Both the position numbers and the translations under genes were made by a program. Below the pieces are notes generated by a model, which was given only the letters and a program-made list of their open reading frames with translations, made no database searches and was not told the origin of the DNA. 64,000 nt of DNA. Origin: Salegentibacter sediminis (GTDB taxonomy: Bacteria; Bacteroidota; Bacteroidia; Flavobacteriales; Flavobacteriaceae). The DNA lies in the NCBI RefSeq assembly GCF_002078605.1, contig NZ_MSJR01000010.1, positions 1-64,000 of the forward strand, in the 5' to 3' direction. Shown here in pieces: positions 26,500 to 34,149 of this stretch (position 1 is its first letter; every line of letters begins with the position of its first letter).

Positions 26500-26688
26500 A
26501 TTTAAGTAGTTGTAGTCCTTAAAACAGGGCGTTGACTTCGAGTGTTTTTTATAAAGCGATAGCGGAATAAAAAAAGTATCGAGAAGTCTTGATTAGTACA
26601 AACTTCTAAGCCGATACATCTTTTCTACGCTAGCGCTTCGAAAAGACACTCGAACCCATCGGTTAAGTTAATAAAGAGCGGGAAAAGA
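26500..26688. repeat. Long direct repeat, left copy, containing a palindromic doublet
   Basis: Runs from ATTTAAGTAGTTGTAGTCC to AAAGAGCGGGAAAAGA and includes the doublet 26528-26662. It matches 27362-27556 almost base for base except for a six-base gap (TGTTCT missing) in the second monomer. The pair flanks the DUF559 gene. Confidence 0.88.
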
Positions 26689-26831
26689 TTTCGAGAATTC
26701 TTCGTTCTATCCCTATCCCAAATAGTTATAGAATTAGGAATAAAGAAGGAAAAGAAGATTAGACTTTTTTATATTAGAGGAGGAAATTAAAGTGAATGGC
26801 CGGTTAAGGGGAATAAATAAAGTCAGAAAGT

Positions 26832-27227
26832 TTGAAAAAAGATCATCCCGGATATGATACCAGCATGTGGAAAGGAGCACCTCTACAGAATTTTTCTAAG
26901 GCTAGAAAATTGAGAAGGGATATGACTTCTGCCGAGGAAATGTTATGGGAATATTTAAGGAATAATCAACTAGGTTATAAATTTAGGAGGCAGCATCCAG
27001 TACATTATTTTATTGTCGACTTTTACTGTCATCAATTTAAACTCGTTATCGAAGTCGATGGGGGATATCATAACAGCAAGCAACAAAAAATTGCCGATAA
27101 AGAGCGTGAAGAATTACTTGAATTTCAAGATTTACATATTATAAGGTTTACGAATGAAGAGGTTATTGGGAATGTGAAAGGGATTATACAACGAATCCTG
27201 GAAAAGATAAATGAATTGAAATTGTAA
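26832..27227 (+). CDS. DUF559 (PD-(D/E)XK, Vsr-like) endonuclease-domain protein
   Basis: 131 residues. Seen: SKARKLRRDMTSAEEMLWEYL, YKFRRQHPVHYFIVDFYCHQ and LVIEVDGGYHNSKQ. These are the DUF559 core with the putative catalytic D...E-V-D arrangement of a very short patch repair-like nuclease fold. The first possible start is TTG 26832; an ATG at 26865 would give 120 residues and is also acceptable. Function in cells is not established for the family. It stands alone between two long direct repeats that contain palindromic doublets, so it could be part of a small mobile unit or simply caught in a duplication. Confidence 0.8.
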   Translation: MKKDHPGYDTSMWKGAPLQNFSKARKLRRDMTSAEEMLWEYLRNNQLGYKFRRQHPVHYFIVDFYCHQFKLVIEVDGGYHNSKQQKIADKEREELLEFQDLHIIRFTNEEVIGNVKGIIQRILEKINELKL

Positions 27228-27790
27228 ATATTATTAGGACTACTTTTCCCGCCACCCGTTAGGGTAAGGGGCGGAGCGGGAAAAGAGTAGAGAAATCTTC
27301 GTTTCACCCCTCCCGATAGCTATCGGGATCCTAGGCAATTATGAAATCTTCAAGCTTTAAGATTTAAGTAGTTGTAGTCCTTAAAACAGGGCGTTGACTT
27401 CGAGTGTTTTTTATAAAGCGATAGCGGAATAAAAAAAGTATCGAGAAGTCCTGATAAGTAAAAACTTCTAAGCTGTTCTCGATACACCTTTTCTACGCTA
27501 GCGCTTCGAAAAGGCACTCGAACCCAACGGTTAAGTTAATAAAGAGCGGGAAAAGAGTAGAGAAATCTTCGTTTCACCCCTCCCGATAGCTATCGGGACT
27601 AAAGGGAGCCGAAGATTTCTATTCGAGAACTAAAGGAAGGATTTCACATTAAGTTTCGCCCTTTTCCCGCCACCCTTTAGGGTAAGGGGTCAAGTGGGAA
27701 AAGATTTCTATTCTATACCAGGAAAACCAAATAAACAAGCTTCGAATACCGAATTAACAAATTAACTATTTCTAAGACTAATAATCATAC
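27228..27790. other. Gene-free region before wzi
   Basis: Contains the right copy of the long direct repeat and TCCCGATAGCTATCGGGA palindromes with AAAGGGAGCCGAAGATTTC words (27310 and 27590). CCGCCACCCGTTAGGGTAAGGGG words occur at 27250 and 27668, and again at 29580. No gene is seen. Confidence 0.65.
27362..27556. repeat. Long direct repeat, right copy, containing a palindromic doublet
   Basis: Second copy of the 26500-26688 unit, 862 bases downstream. The doublet spans 27390-27530 with intact TGTTCTCGATAC and stem CCTTTTC / GAAAAGG. Confidence 0.88.
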
Positions 27791-29158
27791 ATGTATACTA
27801 TTTTCAAAGCTTTTACTATATTTTTAATTTTGGGATCTTTGATCCCTTTTTCTTTGTCGGCACAGGATTCGTTTTCCGGCGGTGTGAAGCTTAGCGCTTA
27901 CTATGATGGTACAGAGAAGGGTTTGCCTTTCTGGATGTATCATAATCAGCGGGGGCGGGTTTCCGAATTCACCGATCTTAGCGGGCTGGTAAACGCCCAA
28001 TATCGCCTGGACCTGGGGACGGGGACGCAGCTGGAGTTTGGATTGGGAGCGGCGTATGATAATGCCGGTAGGGATGAGGTTTTCCCGGATGAAATTTATA
28101 TGCAGTATAAAAATCCCTGGCTTCGGGCTTCGTTGGGCATAAAACAAAAACAGCAGCACTACCAGGGTCTGAGCGCTTCGGATGAGAATATCCTCTGGAG
28201 CACTAATGCAAGACCGATGCCGGGGCTGGAGCTGGAAACCAATGGGCCTGTATTTATTAACAGGGCTCAGAGCTGGGGCTTTGAAGCCCGCTGGGCGGAA
28301 TATCTGATGGAAAAAGACCGGCATGTAGAAGGGGCTAAGCTGCATCATAAGATGTTCAGGCTGGTACACGATGCCGGGAACGGTTGGCGCTTTAAGGTCG
28401 GCATCCAACATTTTGCGCAGTGGGGCGGGACCTCTCCCGACAGAGGAGAACAACCGGAAGGTATTGAGGATTACTTCAGGATTGTTACCGGGAGGGCTGG
28501 AGGGGAAGCTGCTCTGCAGGGAGACATAAATAATGTTCTGGGAAACCATCTGGGTTCCTGGGAAATCTATGCCGATAAACAGTACCAGGATTTTAAGTTG
28601 AGCTTTATCTATAATAATATTTTTGAAGATGGCTCCGGAAGTCGGTTCGACAATTTTCCCGATGGACGTTATGGGATTTATTTTGAGAATGATAAAAAAG
28701 ACCGGCTTCTGAATGCTTTTATCTATGAACTTTACTACACCCGGGACCAAAGCAATGATGTGAATCATTGGGGAGCAGATAATTACCTGGGGCATAGTGT
28801 GGCCTATTATTCCGGCTGGACCTATAAAAGCCGAATCCTGGGGGCTCCTTTTTTTAAGTATGATGAGAAACAGCAGCTTATCGTCAACAATAAGTTCATT
28901 ACACATCATTTTGGCTTTGGCGGTCAGGTTTCTACTTTCTGGAATTCTTATCCCTATAAACTGCTGCTGAGCTACGCCCATAATGAGGGTACTTTTCGAA
29001 GAGATTTGCCCTTCGGAAATGAGGATGTGCTCCATATCTTCGGGGAAACCCTGCTCCTGAATGATCCTTTCCAGGTGAGTTTGATGCTTTCGGCAGATAT
29101 CAACAGCAATTATAATCCGCTTTTTGGGGTGGGAGTGAGTTTGGAGCGGAGGTTTTAG
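27791..29158 (+). CDS. wzi: Wzi-type capsule assembly outer-membrane protein
   Basis: 455 residues with a signal peptide (hydrophobic residues 8-23, SLSA-QDSF cleavage). The rest is beta-barrel-like, with the capsule assembly Wzi pattern: GLPFWMYHNQRGR near residue 44, NPWLRASLGIKQKQQHYQGL, an internal FSLSFIYN-like strand series and a final VGVSLERRF ending in Phe, as outer-membrane barrels do. The homologue in E. coli anchors K30 capsule to the surface. It is separated from wza/wzc by 2 kb of repeats but is on the same strand. The long antisense frame over this gene is a codon-bias shadow. Confidence 0.88.
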   Translation: MYTIFKAFTIFLILGSLIPFSLSAQDSFSGGVKLSAYYDGTEKGLPFWMYHNQRGRVSEFTDLSGLVNAQYRLDLGTGTQLEFGLGAAYDNAGRDEVFPDEIYMQYKNPWLRASLGIKQKQQHYQGLSASDENILWSTNARPMPGLELETNGPVFINRAQSWGFEARWAEYLMEKDRHVEGAKLHHKMFRLVHDAGNGWRFKVGIQHFAQWGGTSPDRGEQPEGIEDYFRIVTGRAGGEAALQGDINNVLGNHLGSWEIYADKQYQDFKLSFIYNNIFEDGSGSRFDNFPDGRYGIYFENDKKDRLLNAFIYELYYTRDQSNDVNHWGADNYLGHSVAYYSGWTYKSRILGAPFFKYDEKQQLIVNNKFITHHFGFGGQVSTFWNSYPYKLLLSYAHNEGTFRRDLPFGNEDVLHIFGETLLLNDPFQVSLMLSADINSNYNPLFGVGVSLERRF

Positions 29159-29273
29159 ATTCAGTTGTCGGTTCTGAGTTCTCTGTTGTCGTTTTTGTCC
29201 CTGACCACGATTAAAACCGTGGTTTGATCGAGTTTTGGCGTTTTAGAAATCTTCGTTTTGAAGAAGAAAGGTT

Positions 29274-29330
29274 TGGAACTTCTAAGCGGTTCTAGATACA
29301 ATCCCGATTTACATCAGGATCAGTTTTGAG
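29274..29330 (+). repeat. Conserved-arm palindromic element, degenerate copy
   Basis: GGAACTTCTAAGCGGTTCTAGATAC with stem ATCCCGATTTACATCAGGAT resembles the copy at 6668, but the right arm is lost. Confidence 0.6.
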
Positions 29331-29353
29331 TTGTGGGTTCTCTCTTTCCGGTT

Positions 29354-29425
29354 CGTCATTGCGAGGAAACATTTGACTGAAGGAGAATGTTGACGTGGCA
29401 ATCTTTTGGTTGGGGGATTGAGAGT
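29354..29425 (+). repeat. CGTCATTGCGAGG dispersed repeat, copy 2
   Basis: CGTCATTGCGAGGAAACATTT to GGGGGATTGAGAGT; a GGGTTCTCTCTTTCCGGTT word precedes it. Confidence 0.85.
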
Positions 29426-29684
29426 AGCATCTGAATTTATATTTGTAAGGGCTACCGGGATTGAAAAATCCCTCTACCCCGACCCTAAAGGGAGGGGATT
29501 TTTCTTTAAAACGGAAAATTCAAATTCTTATCACTTTCAGATATTGTTCAGCAAAACTTATTGATTATTGTACTTTTTCCGCCACCCTTTAGGGTAAGGG
29601 GTCAAGCGGGAGAAGACTTAAAAACATTTTCTTTCATAAATAGTTGGCTTAGGTGGTCAACCTATATCAGGGACATACAGCGTT

Positions 29685-29753
29685 CTTACTTATAAACAGT
29701 TCTCGATACACCTTTGCTCCGCTATCGCTCTACAAAGGCACTCGAACTCAACG
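29685..29753 (+). repeat. Conserved-arm palindromic element, single copy
   Basis: TTACTTATAAACAGTTCTCGATAC, stem CCTTTG / CAAAGG around CCGCTATCGCTC, then CACTCGAACTCAACGGG. Confidence 0.85.
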
Positions 29754-29832
29754 GGCTTTGTTAGAAGAGAGGAGATTGTGCTTCGGTAGCTATCGGGATC
29801 GGTTTTGAGTTGTGGGTTCTCTGTTCCCGGTT

Positions 29833-29905
29833 CGTCATTGCGAGGAAACATTTGACTGAAGGGAAAATGTTGACGTGGCAATCTTTCTGTTGTGGAATTG
29901 AGAGT
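29833..29905 (+). repeat. CGTCATTGCGAGG dispersed repeat, copy 3
   Basis: CGTCATTGCGAGGAAACATTT to GGAATTGAGAGT; a GGGTTCTCTGTTCCCGG word lies directly upstream. Confidence 0.85.
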
Positions 29906-30486
29906 GGTATCTGAAATTTTTGTTGGATCCCCTCTCCCGAATCCATTCTGTTAACTATTTATCTCGACCATGGTTTAAATCATGGTATGCTGAGTGTTTG
30001 CACCTGCCTGCCTTAACCCCACCGTCTTTTCCGCTACCGCGAAAATGTCACCTCCCTTTGCAAAACTTCTGCGAGCTTTGAGTAAAAATACGTTATTTTA
30101 TTACCTCATTTTTACCAGCTAAATTATTATTCTCTGGATTAAAGGAACTTTTGGAATTGTCTGCCCTTTCATTTTTTGCTCGCCCAAAAAACGAAACAAA
30201 AAAGGGCGTCCTATGTGCAGGTATTTTTTTGGCATATGCCTTCCTCTTCCTCTGGTCGTCGGAGGCAGAAAAAACCGCAGATCGGAACCTAAATTTTCTC
30301 CAAGGCTTCGAAAATTTTTAACGGTCCCAACCTGCTACACTCACATAGGAAATTCGCTTTGCTCAATTTTCTAATCGAATCCCGATTCAACGAATTAACC
30401 CGCGGCCATCTTTTTGTTGAGGAATTGAGAGTCGATCTCTCCCTGCCGTGAAGGGAATCATTCAATATTAATTATGCTCCTCTTCT

Positions 30487-30590
30487 TCTCAGGATGAGAT
30501 TCCTCCTTCGTCGGAATGACAATGGGGAAAGACTTTTGGGGAAGATTTTAATAATCAGATGGGATTCCGGATCAAGTCCGGAATGACGCC
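30487..30590. repeat. REP-like hairpin group
   Basis: GATGAGATTCCTCCTTCGTC-GGAATGAC and GGATTCCGGATCAAGTCC-GGAATGACG, two small palindromes. The first recurs at 30853 and 32063, the second in altered form at 32130. Confidence 0.7.
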
Positions 30591-30723
30591 TTTCGGATAA
30601 ACTTCCTTCCTGCATCCCTTCATCACTCCATTGTTTTAACACTTAGCCTAAAAGAAGCCGAAGGTTTGAGGCCTTTTTCCTGTTGGCGAGTTTTTGGGTT
30701 CTCTGTTGTTCATGGTTTAAGCC

Positions 30724-30796
30724 CGTCATTGCGAGGAAACATTTGACGGCAGGGAGAATGTTGACGCGGCAATCTTTCTGTTGGGGAATTGAGAGT
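30724..30796 (+). repeat. CGTCATTGCGAGG dispersed repeat, copy 4
   Basis: CGTCATTGCGAGGAAACATTT to GGGAATTGAGAGT, preceded by GGTTCTCTGTTGTTCATGG. Confidence 0.85.
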
Positions 30797-30916
30797 CCGC
30801 CTCTCCCTGCCGTAAAGGGAATCATTAAATATTAAGTAAGCTCTTCTTCTTTTTAGGATGAGATTCCTCCTTCGTCGGAATGACAATAGGGGAGGTAAAC
30901 CCAAAAAAAGAAAGAA

Positions 30917-31417
30917 TTAGAGCACCTCCCTGGTCTTCACTACTACCGAAAATCCCATTTCGGGGAGGATGAGGCGCATTTGTTTTTTCCCGACTTCCCG
31001 CACGATGGCTTCTTTGCCCTCCAGGGAACCATTGTTGATCATAATCTTATCACCGGGGGAGATCTCGTTTATTTCCATCTGCTCAACCTCGTCGTTGTTG
31101 AGCCATTTCTCAATGGTTTCTATCTCGTGGTTGCGGACTACCGCCGGTTTCCCGAGCCAGTGCATATAGCGCACGACTCCCGGGACATTAAATACCAGGT
31201 TGCGTTGCTTTTCACGAAGTTTTACGAAGACATAAGATTTAAAAAGAGGAGTGCTTACCTTTTTCTTGCGATCGCTCCATGTACGAAGCTCGGTGATCAT
31301 CGGGCAATAGACCTGGACCCCTAATTGGTCCAGCCGCTGCGCGACTTTTTGTTCCGATCTCGGTTTAGTGTATAAGACGTACCACAACATATTATCTTTA
31401 TTTTGCGCGCTCTCCAT
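30917..31417 (-). CDS. upxY: UpxY-family transcription antiterminator (NusG paralogue)
   Basis: 166 residues. The N-terminal NGN domain is clear (MLWYVLYTKPRSEQKVAQRL, YCPMITELRTWSDRKKKV, PLFKSYVFVKL, VFNVPGVVRYMHWLGKP). The C-terminal KOW domain follows (SPGDKIMINNGSLEGKEAIV). UpxY proteins in Bacteroides prevent premature termination in the long leaders of capsule operons, each acting on its own locus. Here the gene lies at the right end of the capsule region, pointing inward. A leader of ~130 bases with a -7 element at 31554-31547 and a GC-rich hairpin (31436-31454) precedes it. The start could also be Met10 (31390). Confidence 0.92.
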   Translation of the reverse strand: MESAQNKDNMLWYVLYTKPRSEQKVAQRLDQLGVQVYCPMITELRTWSDRKKKVSTPLFKSYVFVKLREKQRNLVFNVPGVVRYMHWLGKPAVVRNHEIETIEKWLNNDEVEQMEINEISPGDKIMINNGSLEGKEAIVREVGKKQMRLILPEMGFSVVVKTREVL

Positions 31418-31435
31418 GGATAAGCGCTATTATGC

Positions 31436-31554
31436 CGGCGACACTAAGTCGCCGTTGCGAATCCGATTTCATCAGATACGGGAAATAAAGACCTTCTTGT
31501 AGGGTGTCTCAGAAATGAGGAGAAAAAGGTCAGTTAGTTAGTCAGACAAAATTA
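31436..31554 (-). promoter_or_regulatory. upxY promoter and leader hairpin
   Basis: On the minus strand a perfect -7 element TAATTTTG (31554 to 31547) is followed ~95 bases later by a 7-bp hairpin CGGCGAC-TTAGT-GTCGCCG, 19 bases before the start codon. This parallels the promoter plus GC-rich hairpin of the capsule operon leader at 9310-9492. Confidence 0.5.
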
Positions 31555-31677
31555 AGAACATTTTATGATAATCAGGCTTTTTTTCCGGGGTTTTCTGCGG
31601 AAGATCCCGGAGGGGTTGGGGCTGAGATTGTTGTGGGGTTCTCTGTTGTCTTTTCTCTTTTATTCTTGGTTTAAGGT

Positions 31678-31740
31678 CGTCATTGCGAGGAAACATAGGA
31701 CCGTAGGGAGAATGTTGACGTGGCAATCTTTTGGTTGGGG
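31678..31740 (+). repeat. CGTCATTGCGAGG dispersed repeat, copy 5
   Basis: CGTCATTGCGAGGAAACATAG to GGCAATCTTTTGGTTGGGG; shorter at its right end than other copies. Confidence 0.82.
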
Positions 31741-31778
31741 TAAAGGCTTGTTGGTATGTTCCGAAATGCTAAACTTCC

Positions 31779-31920
31779 GTCATCCCGGACTCGATCCGGG
31801 ATCTCATCCTGTTTTGCTGAGGCGATTGGGTGAGCTTGTTTTCGAAGATCTGTCCTTCCTTGTTAACTCTCAAAATTTCACTTCTATTATGAGACCCTGA
31901 ATCAAGTTCAGAGTGACGTT
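31779..31920. repeat. REP-like hairpins
   Basis: CGTCATCCCGGACTCGATCC-GGGATCTC (31779-31808) and GACCCTGAATCAAGTTCAGAG (31890-31915), related to those at 6755 and 30487. Confidence 0.7.
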
Positions 31921-31945
31921 CAATTAACTCCGTGCGGTTGAAGCT

Positions 31946-32018
31946 CGTCATTGCGAGGAAACATTTGACTGGAAGGAGAATGCTGCCGTGGCAATCTTTT
32001 TGTTTGGGAATTGAGAGT
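31946..32018 (+). repeat. CGTCATTGCGAGG dispersed repeat, copy 6
   Basis: CGTCATTGCGAGGAAACATTT to GGGAATTGAGAGT. It is the only full copy without a GTTCTC array directly upstream. Confidence 0.83.
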
Positions 32019-32054
32019 CCGCTTCCTGCAGTAAAAGTCATTTCTGCTCTTCTT

Positions 32055-32172
32055 CTTAGCAGAATGAGATTCCTCCTTCGTCGGAATGACAATGGGGAAG
32101 GACATTTGGGGAAGATTTTATTAATCAGATGGGATTCCGGATTATCCCGATAGCCTTCGGGACGGAATGTCG
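32055..32172. repeat. REP-like hairpin group
   Basis: GATTCCTCCTTCGTCGGAATG and GGATTCCGGATTATCCCGAT with AGCCTTCGGGA, near-copies of 30487-30590 in the same order. Confidence 0.7.
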
Positions 32173-32267
32173 CCTTTCGAATTAACTTCTTTCCTGGATC
32201 ATATCTCCCAATAAAAAATTCCATAACCCACAAAAAACTCCTAATTTAGGCCTCTAAAAAATATTTC

Positions 32268-32900
32268 ATGCTTGCAAAACTAGAAGAGGCTTATCATTTT
32301 ATTTTTGAAAAAGCCTTAATAAAAGAAATATCAGAGGTAGGGATCCTAAAACACGTGGAAGCGGGGGAAAAGATCATCGAGATAGGCGATTATGTGAAGA
32401 TGATGCCGCTGCTTTTGGAGGGGGCTATCAAAATCATGCGGGATGATAAGGATGGCGACGAACTGCTGTTATATTTCCTGGAGCGGGGCGATACCTGTGC
32501 AATGACCCTTTCCTGTTGTATGGGACAAACCCGTAGCGAAATTCGTGCAGTGGCTGAACGCGATACCAGCCTTATAATGATTCCTATCGAAAAGATGGAA
32601 GAGTGGACTTCAAAGTATAAGAGTTGGCGTAATTACGTCTTTGAAAGCTATCACGCCCGACTTACAGAAATGCTGGATACCATAGATACCATTGCCTTTA
32701 TGAATATGGACCAGCGGCTAATGAAATACCTGCAGGACAAGGCCAAGATCAATCAGCATGAAATCGTAAACAATACTCACCAGCAAATAGCCTACGACCT
32801 TCACACCTCGAGGGTGGTGATTTCCCGTTTACTTAAAAAACTGGAGCTGGAAGGTAAAATAAAACTTCAACGCAATAGCATTGAGGTACTTCAGCTTTAA
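32268..32900 (+). CDS. Crp/Fnr-family transcription regulator with Cys cluster
   Basis: 210 residues. Residues ~25-120 form the cyclic-nucleotide-binding-like beta-roll (GILKHVEAGEKIIEIGDYVK, GDELLLYFLERGD). Residues ~165-205 form a winged helix-turn-helix (HQQIAYDLHTSRVVISRLLKKL). Three Cys (77, 83, 84) sit in GDTCAMTLSCCMGQ, where CRP proteins bind effector; FNR-type N-terminal Fe-S Cys are absent. It lies directly upstream of a TauE exporter. Palindromes of FNR-like spacing precede that gene and the other sulfur operons to 46.7 kb, so it is the natural candidate activator. Sensing of sulfide, persulfide or a redox signal by the Cys is inference. Confidence 0.9.
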   Translation: MLAKLEEAYHFIFEKALIKEISEVGILKHVEAGEKIIEIGDYVKMMPLLLEGAIKIMRDDKDGDELLLYFLERGDTCAMTLSCCMGQTRSEIRAVAERDTSLIMIPIEKMEEWTSKYKSWRNYVFESYHARLTEMLDTIDTIAFMNMDQRLMKYLQDKAKINQHEIVNNTHQQIAYDLHTSRVVISRLLKKLELEGKIKLQRNSIEVLQL

Positions 32901-32965
32901 ATTGTAGCGAAAAAAGCAGTATCTTTTCATAAGTTTTCCAAAAGCCCTTGCTAATATGTTCTTGT

Positions 32966-33009
32966 GTAACCCTTGTTACTGTAACCGGGCGCTCAAGGCA
33001 GTACTTTTG
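32966..33009 (+). promoter_or_regulatory. Crp/Fnr-type operator and promoter of the TauE gene
   Basis: Perfect inverted repeat GTAAC-CCTT-GTTAC (32966-32979) and perfect -7 element TACTTTTG (33002-33009). Centre to first base of the -7 element is 29.5 bp, putting the operator at about -41.5. No -33 TTG is present, as expected for an activator-dependent promoter. Confidence 0.85.
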
Positions 33010-33034
33010 CAGCGGTAAAAACTAAACTAAACTT

Positions 33035-33832
33035 ATGGAAATAATTGAAATTTTGGGTTACGTTGGGGCGTTGACCATCGGAGTTGTTTTGGGACTAATT
33101 GGAGGTGGAGGATCGATTTTAACCGTACCGGTGCTGGTGTACCTGATGTCGGTTAATCCTGTTACCGCTACCGCTTATTCCCTTTTCGTGGTAGGCTCGT
33201 CTTCCCTGGTGGGTGCGATAAAAAACATGAAAAAGGGATTGGTAGACCTTAGAACAGCGATAGTATTCGCTATTCCTGCATTTATCGCCGTTTACGTTAC
33301 CCGAATGTACATCGTGCCGGCTATTCCAGAGCATTTATTTAATGTTGCCGGTTTCGAGATCACCAAGAATATTGGGATCATGCTCTTTTTCGCGATCATT
33401 ATGATCCTGGCCTCTATCTCGATGATTCGGGAGAAAAAATCTTTAAAACCGGAACCTGCAGAGGTGTCTTATAATTATCCCTTGATTATTGTGGAAGGGG
33501 TAGTGGTAGGAGTACTTACCGGAATTGTTGGTGCCGGAGGTGGATTCCTTATCATTCCTGCGCTAGTGCTGTTAGCAAAGCTACCGATGAAAAAAGCGGT
33601 GGCAACATCTCTTCTTATCATCGCGGTAAAATCACTTATCGGATTTATAGGCGATGTGCAGAACCTGGAGATAGACTGGCCATTCCTGCTTATCTTTACT
33701 GCGCTTTCTATAGCTGGTATTTTCCTGGGAGTTTATCTGAACAAGTTTATAGACGGAAAGAAACTGAAAAAAGCTTTTGGTTGGTTCGTGCTAATTATGG
33801 GTATTTACATAGTTTGGGCTGAATTGGCGTAA
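33035..33832 (+). CDS. TauE/SafE-family sulfite/sulfur-anion exporter
   Basis: 265 residues, about 8 membrane helices, with the two-fold repeat of the family: GALTIGVVLGLIGGGGSILTV near residue 10 and GVVVGVLTGIVGAGGGFLII near residue 150. The family exports sulfite, sulfoacetate or thiosulfate-type anions, and in Staphylococcus aureus a member is part of the cst persulfide-stress operon. It is preceded by the operator-promoter at 32966-33009 and followed by a terminator, so it forms its own unit next to the Crp/Fnr gene. Confidence 0.92.
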   Translation: MEIIEILGYVGALTIGVVLGLIGGGGSILTVPVLVYLMSVNPVTATAYSLFVVGSSSLVGAIKNMKKGLVDLRTAIVFAIPAFIAVYVTRMYIVPAIPEHLFNVAGFEITKNIGIMLFFAIIMILASISMIREKKSLKPEPAEVSYNYPLIIVEGVVVGVLTGIVGAGGGFLIIPALVLLAKLPMKKAVATSLLIIAVKSLIGFIGDVQNLEIDWPFLLIFTALSIAGIFLGVYLNKFIDGKKLKKAFGWFVLIMGIYIVWAELA

Positions 33833-33866
33833 GCTTTTCTGTTCTTCGATTTTAAATATAAAAAAG

Positions 33867-33900
33867 AACCTTCTCTTTCCTAAGAGGAGGTTTTTGTTTT
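33867..33900 (+). terminator. Terminator of the TauE gene
   Basis: AACCTTCTCTT and AAGAGGAGGTT form an 11-base stem with one mismatch, followed by a T-rich tail. Confidence 0.8.
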
Positions 33901-34149
33901 TTCAAAAGCACAAACTTCAAAAACCAGTTCGGAAAAAGGTTCACTGGGAACTGAAGACTTCCTGATTTAAAAATGATTTCTAGCCTTGGCTTCGAGTGTC
34001 CCGCCGGGAGTCGGGATATTTCCTCCATCACTTAGTCACCAAATCAATCAATTCCCCAATTAACCAAACCCCCAATTCCAAACATTACAAGCTCACTACC
34101 GAAAGAATACCTGATCAAGATCAGTTCCTCCAAAAATTTCTCTGTCAGT
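33901..34149. other. Intergenic stretch with a truncated palindromic element
   Basis: At 33990-34021 CTTCGAGTG, stem TCCCG / CGGGA and a right flank form a half copy of the conserved-arm element. The rest is AATTAACCAA-like words; no gene. Confidence 0.55.

Larger units (their letters stand above)
25792..26831. other. Repeat-filled gene-free kilobase after wzc
   Basis: It holds GTTCTC words (25797-25870), two conserved-arm palindromic doublets (25922-26060 and 26528-26662) and a CGTCATCGCGAGG...CTTCGCAATGACG unit (26350-26476) whose ends are inverted repeats. TCCCGATAGC/AAAGGGAGCCGAAG words fill the rest. No protein-like frame was seen. Confidence 0.7.
29159..30916. other. 1.76-kb repeat-filled gene-free region between wzi and upxY
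   Basis: Contains three CGTCATTGCGAGG copies, two palindromic-element copies, GTTCTC arrays and several GGATTCCGG/GATGAGATTCC hairpins. It also has a stretch (30100-30370, TTTTTTGCTCGCCCAAAAAACG and neighbours) of a type I recall as a common non-coding filler in flavobacterial genomes. No frame has protein character. Confidence 0.65.
31555..32241. other. Repeat-filled gene-free region between upxY and the Crp/Fnr gene
   Basis: Holds two CGTCATTGCGAGG copies, GTTCTC words (31630-31670) and four REP-like hairpins. Short frames here are translations of repeats and are rejected. Confidence 0.65.

Noticed and set aside
27824-29035. 403-codon open frame on the minus strand opposite wzi
   Set aside because: It is an exact antisense of a barrel protein with signal peptide and correct C-terminal Phe. 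Its product is Pro/Ile-rich with no motif and no ribosome-binding context; it is a codon-bias shadow.
31565-32233. Open frames of 60-154 codons between upxY and the Crp/Fnr gene
   Set aside because: All run through CGTCATTGCGAGG and REP-like repeats and share peptides with frames over other copies of the repeats.
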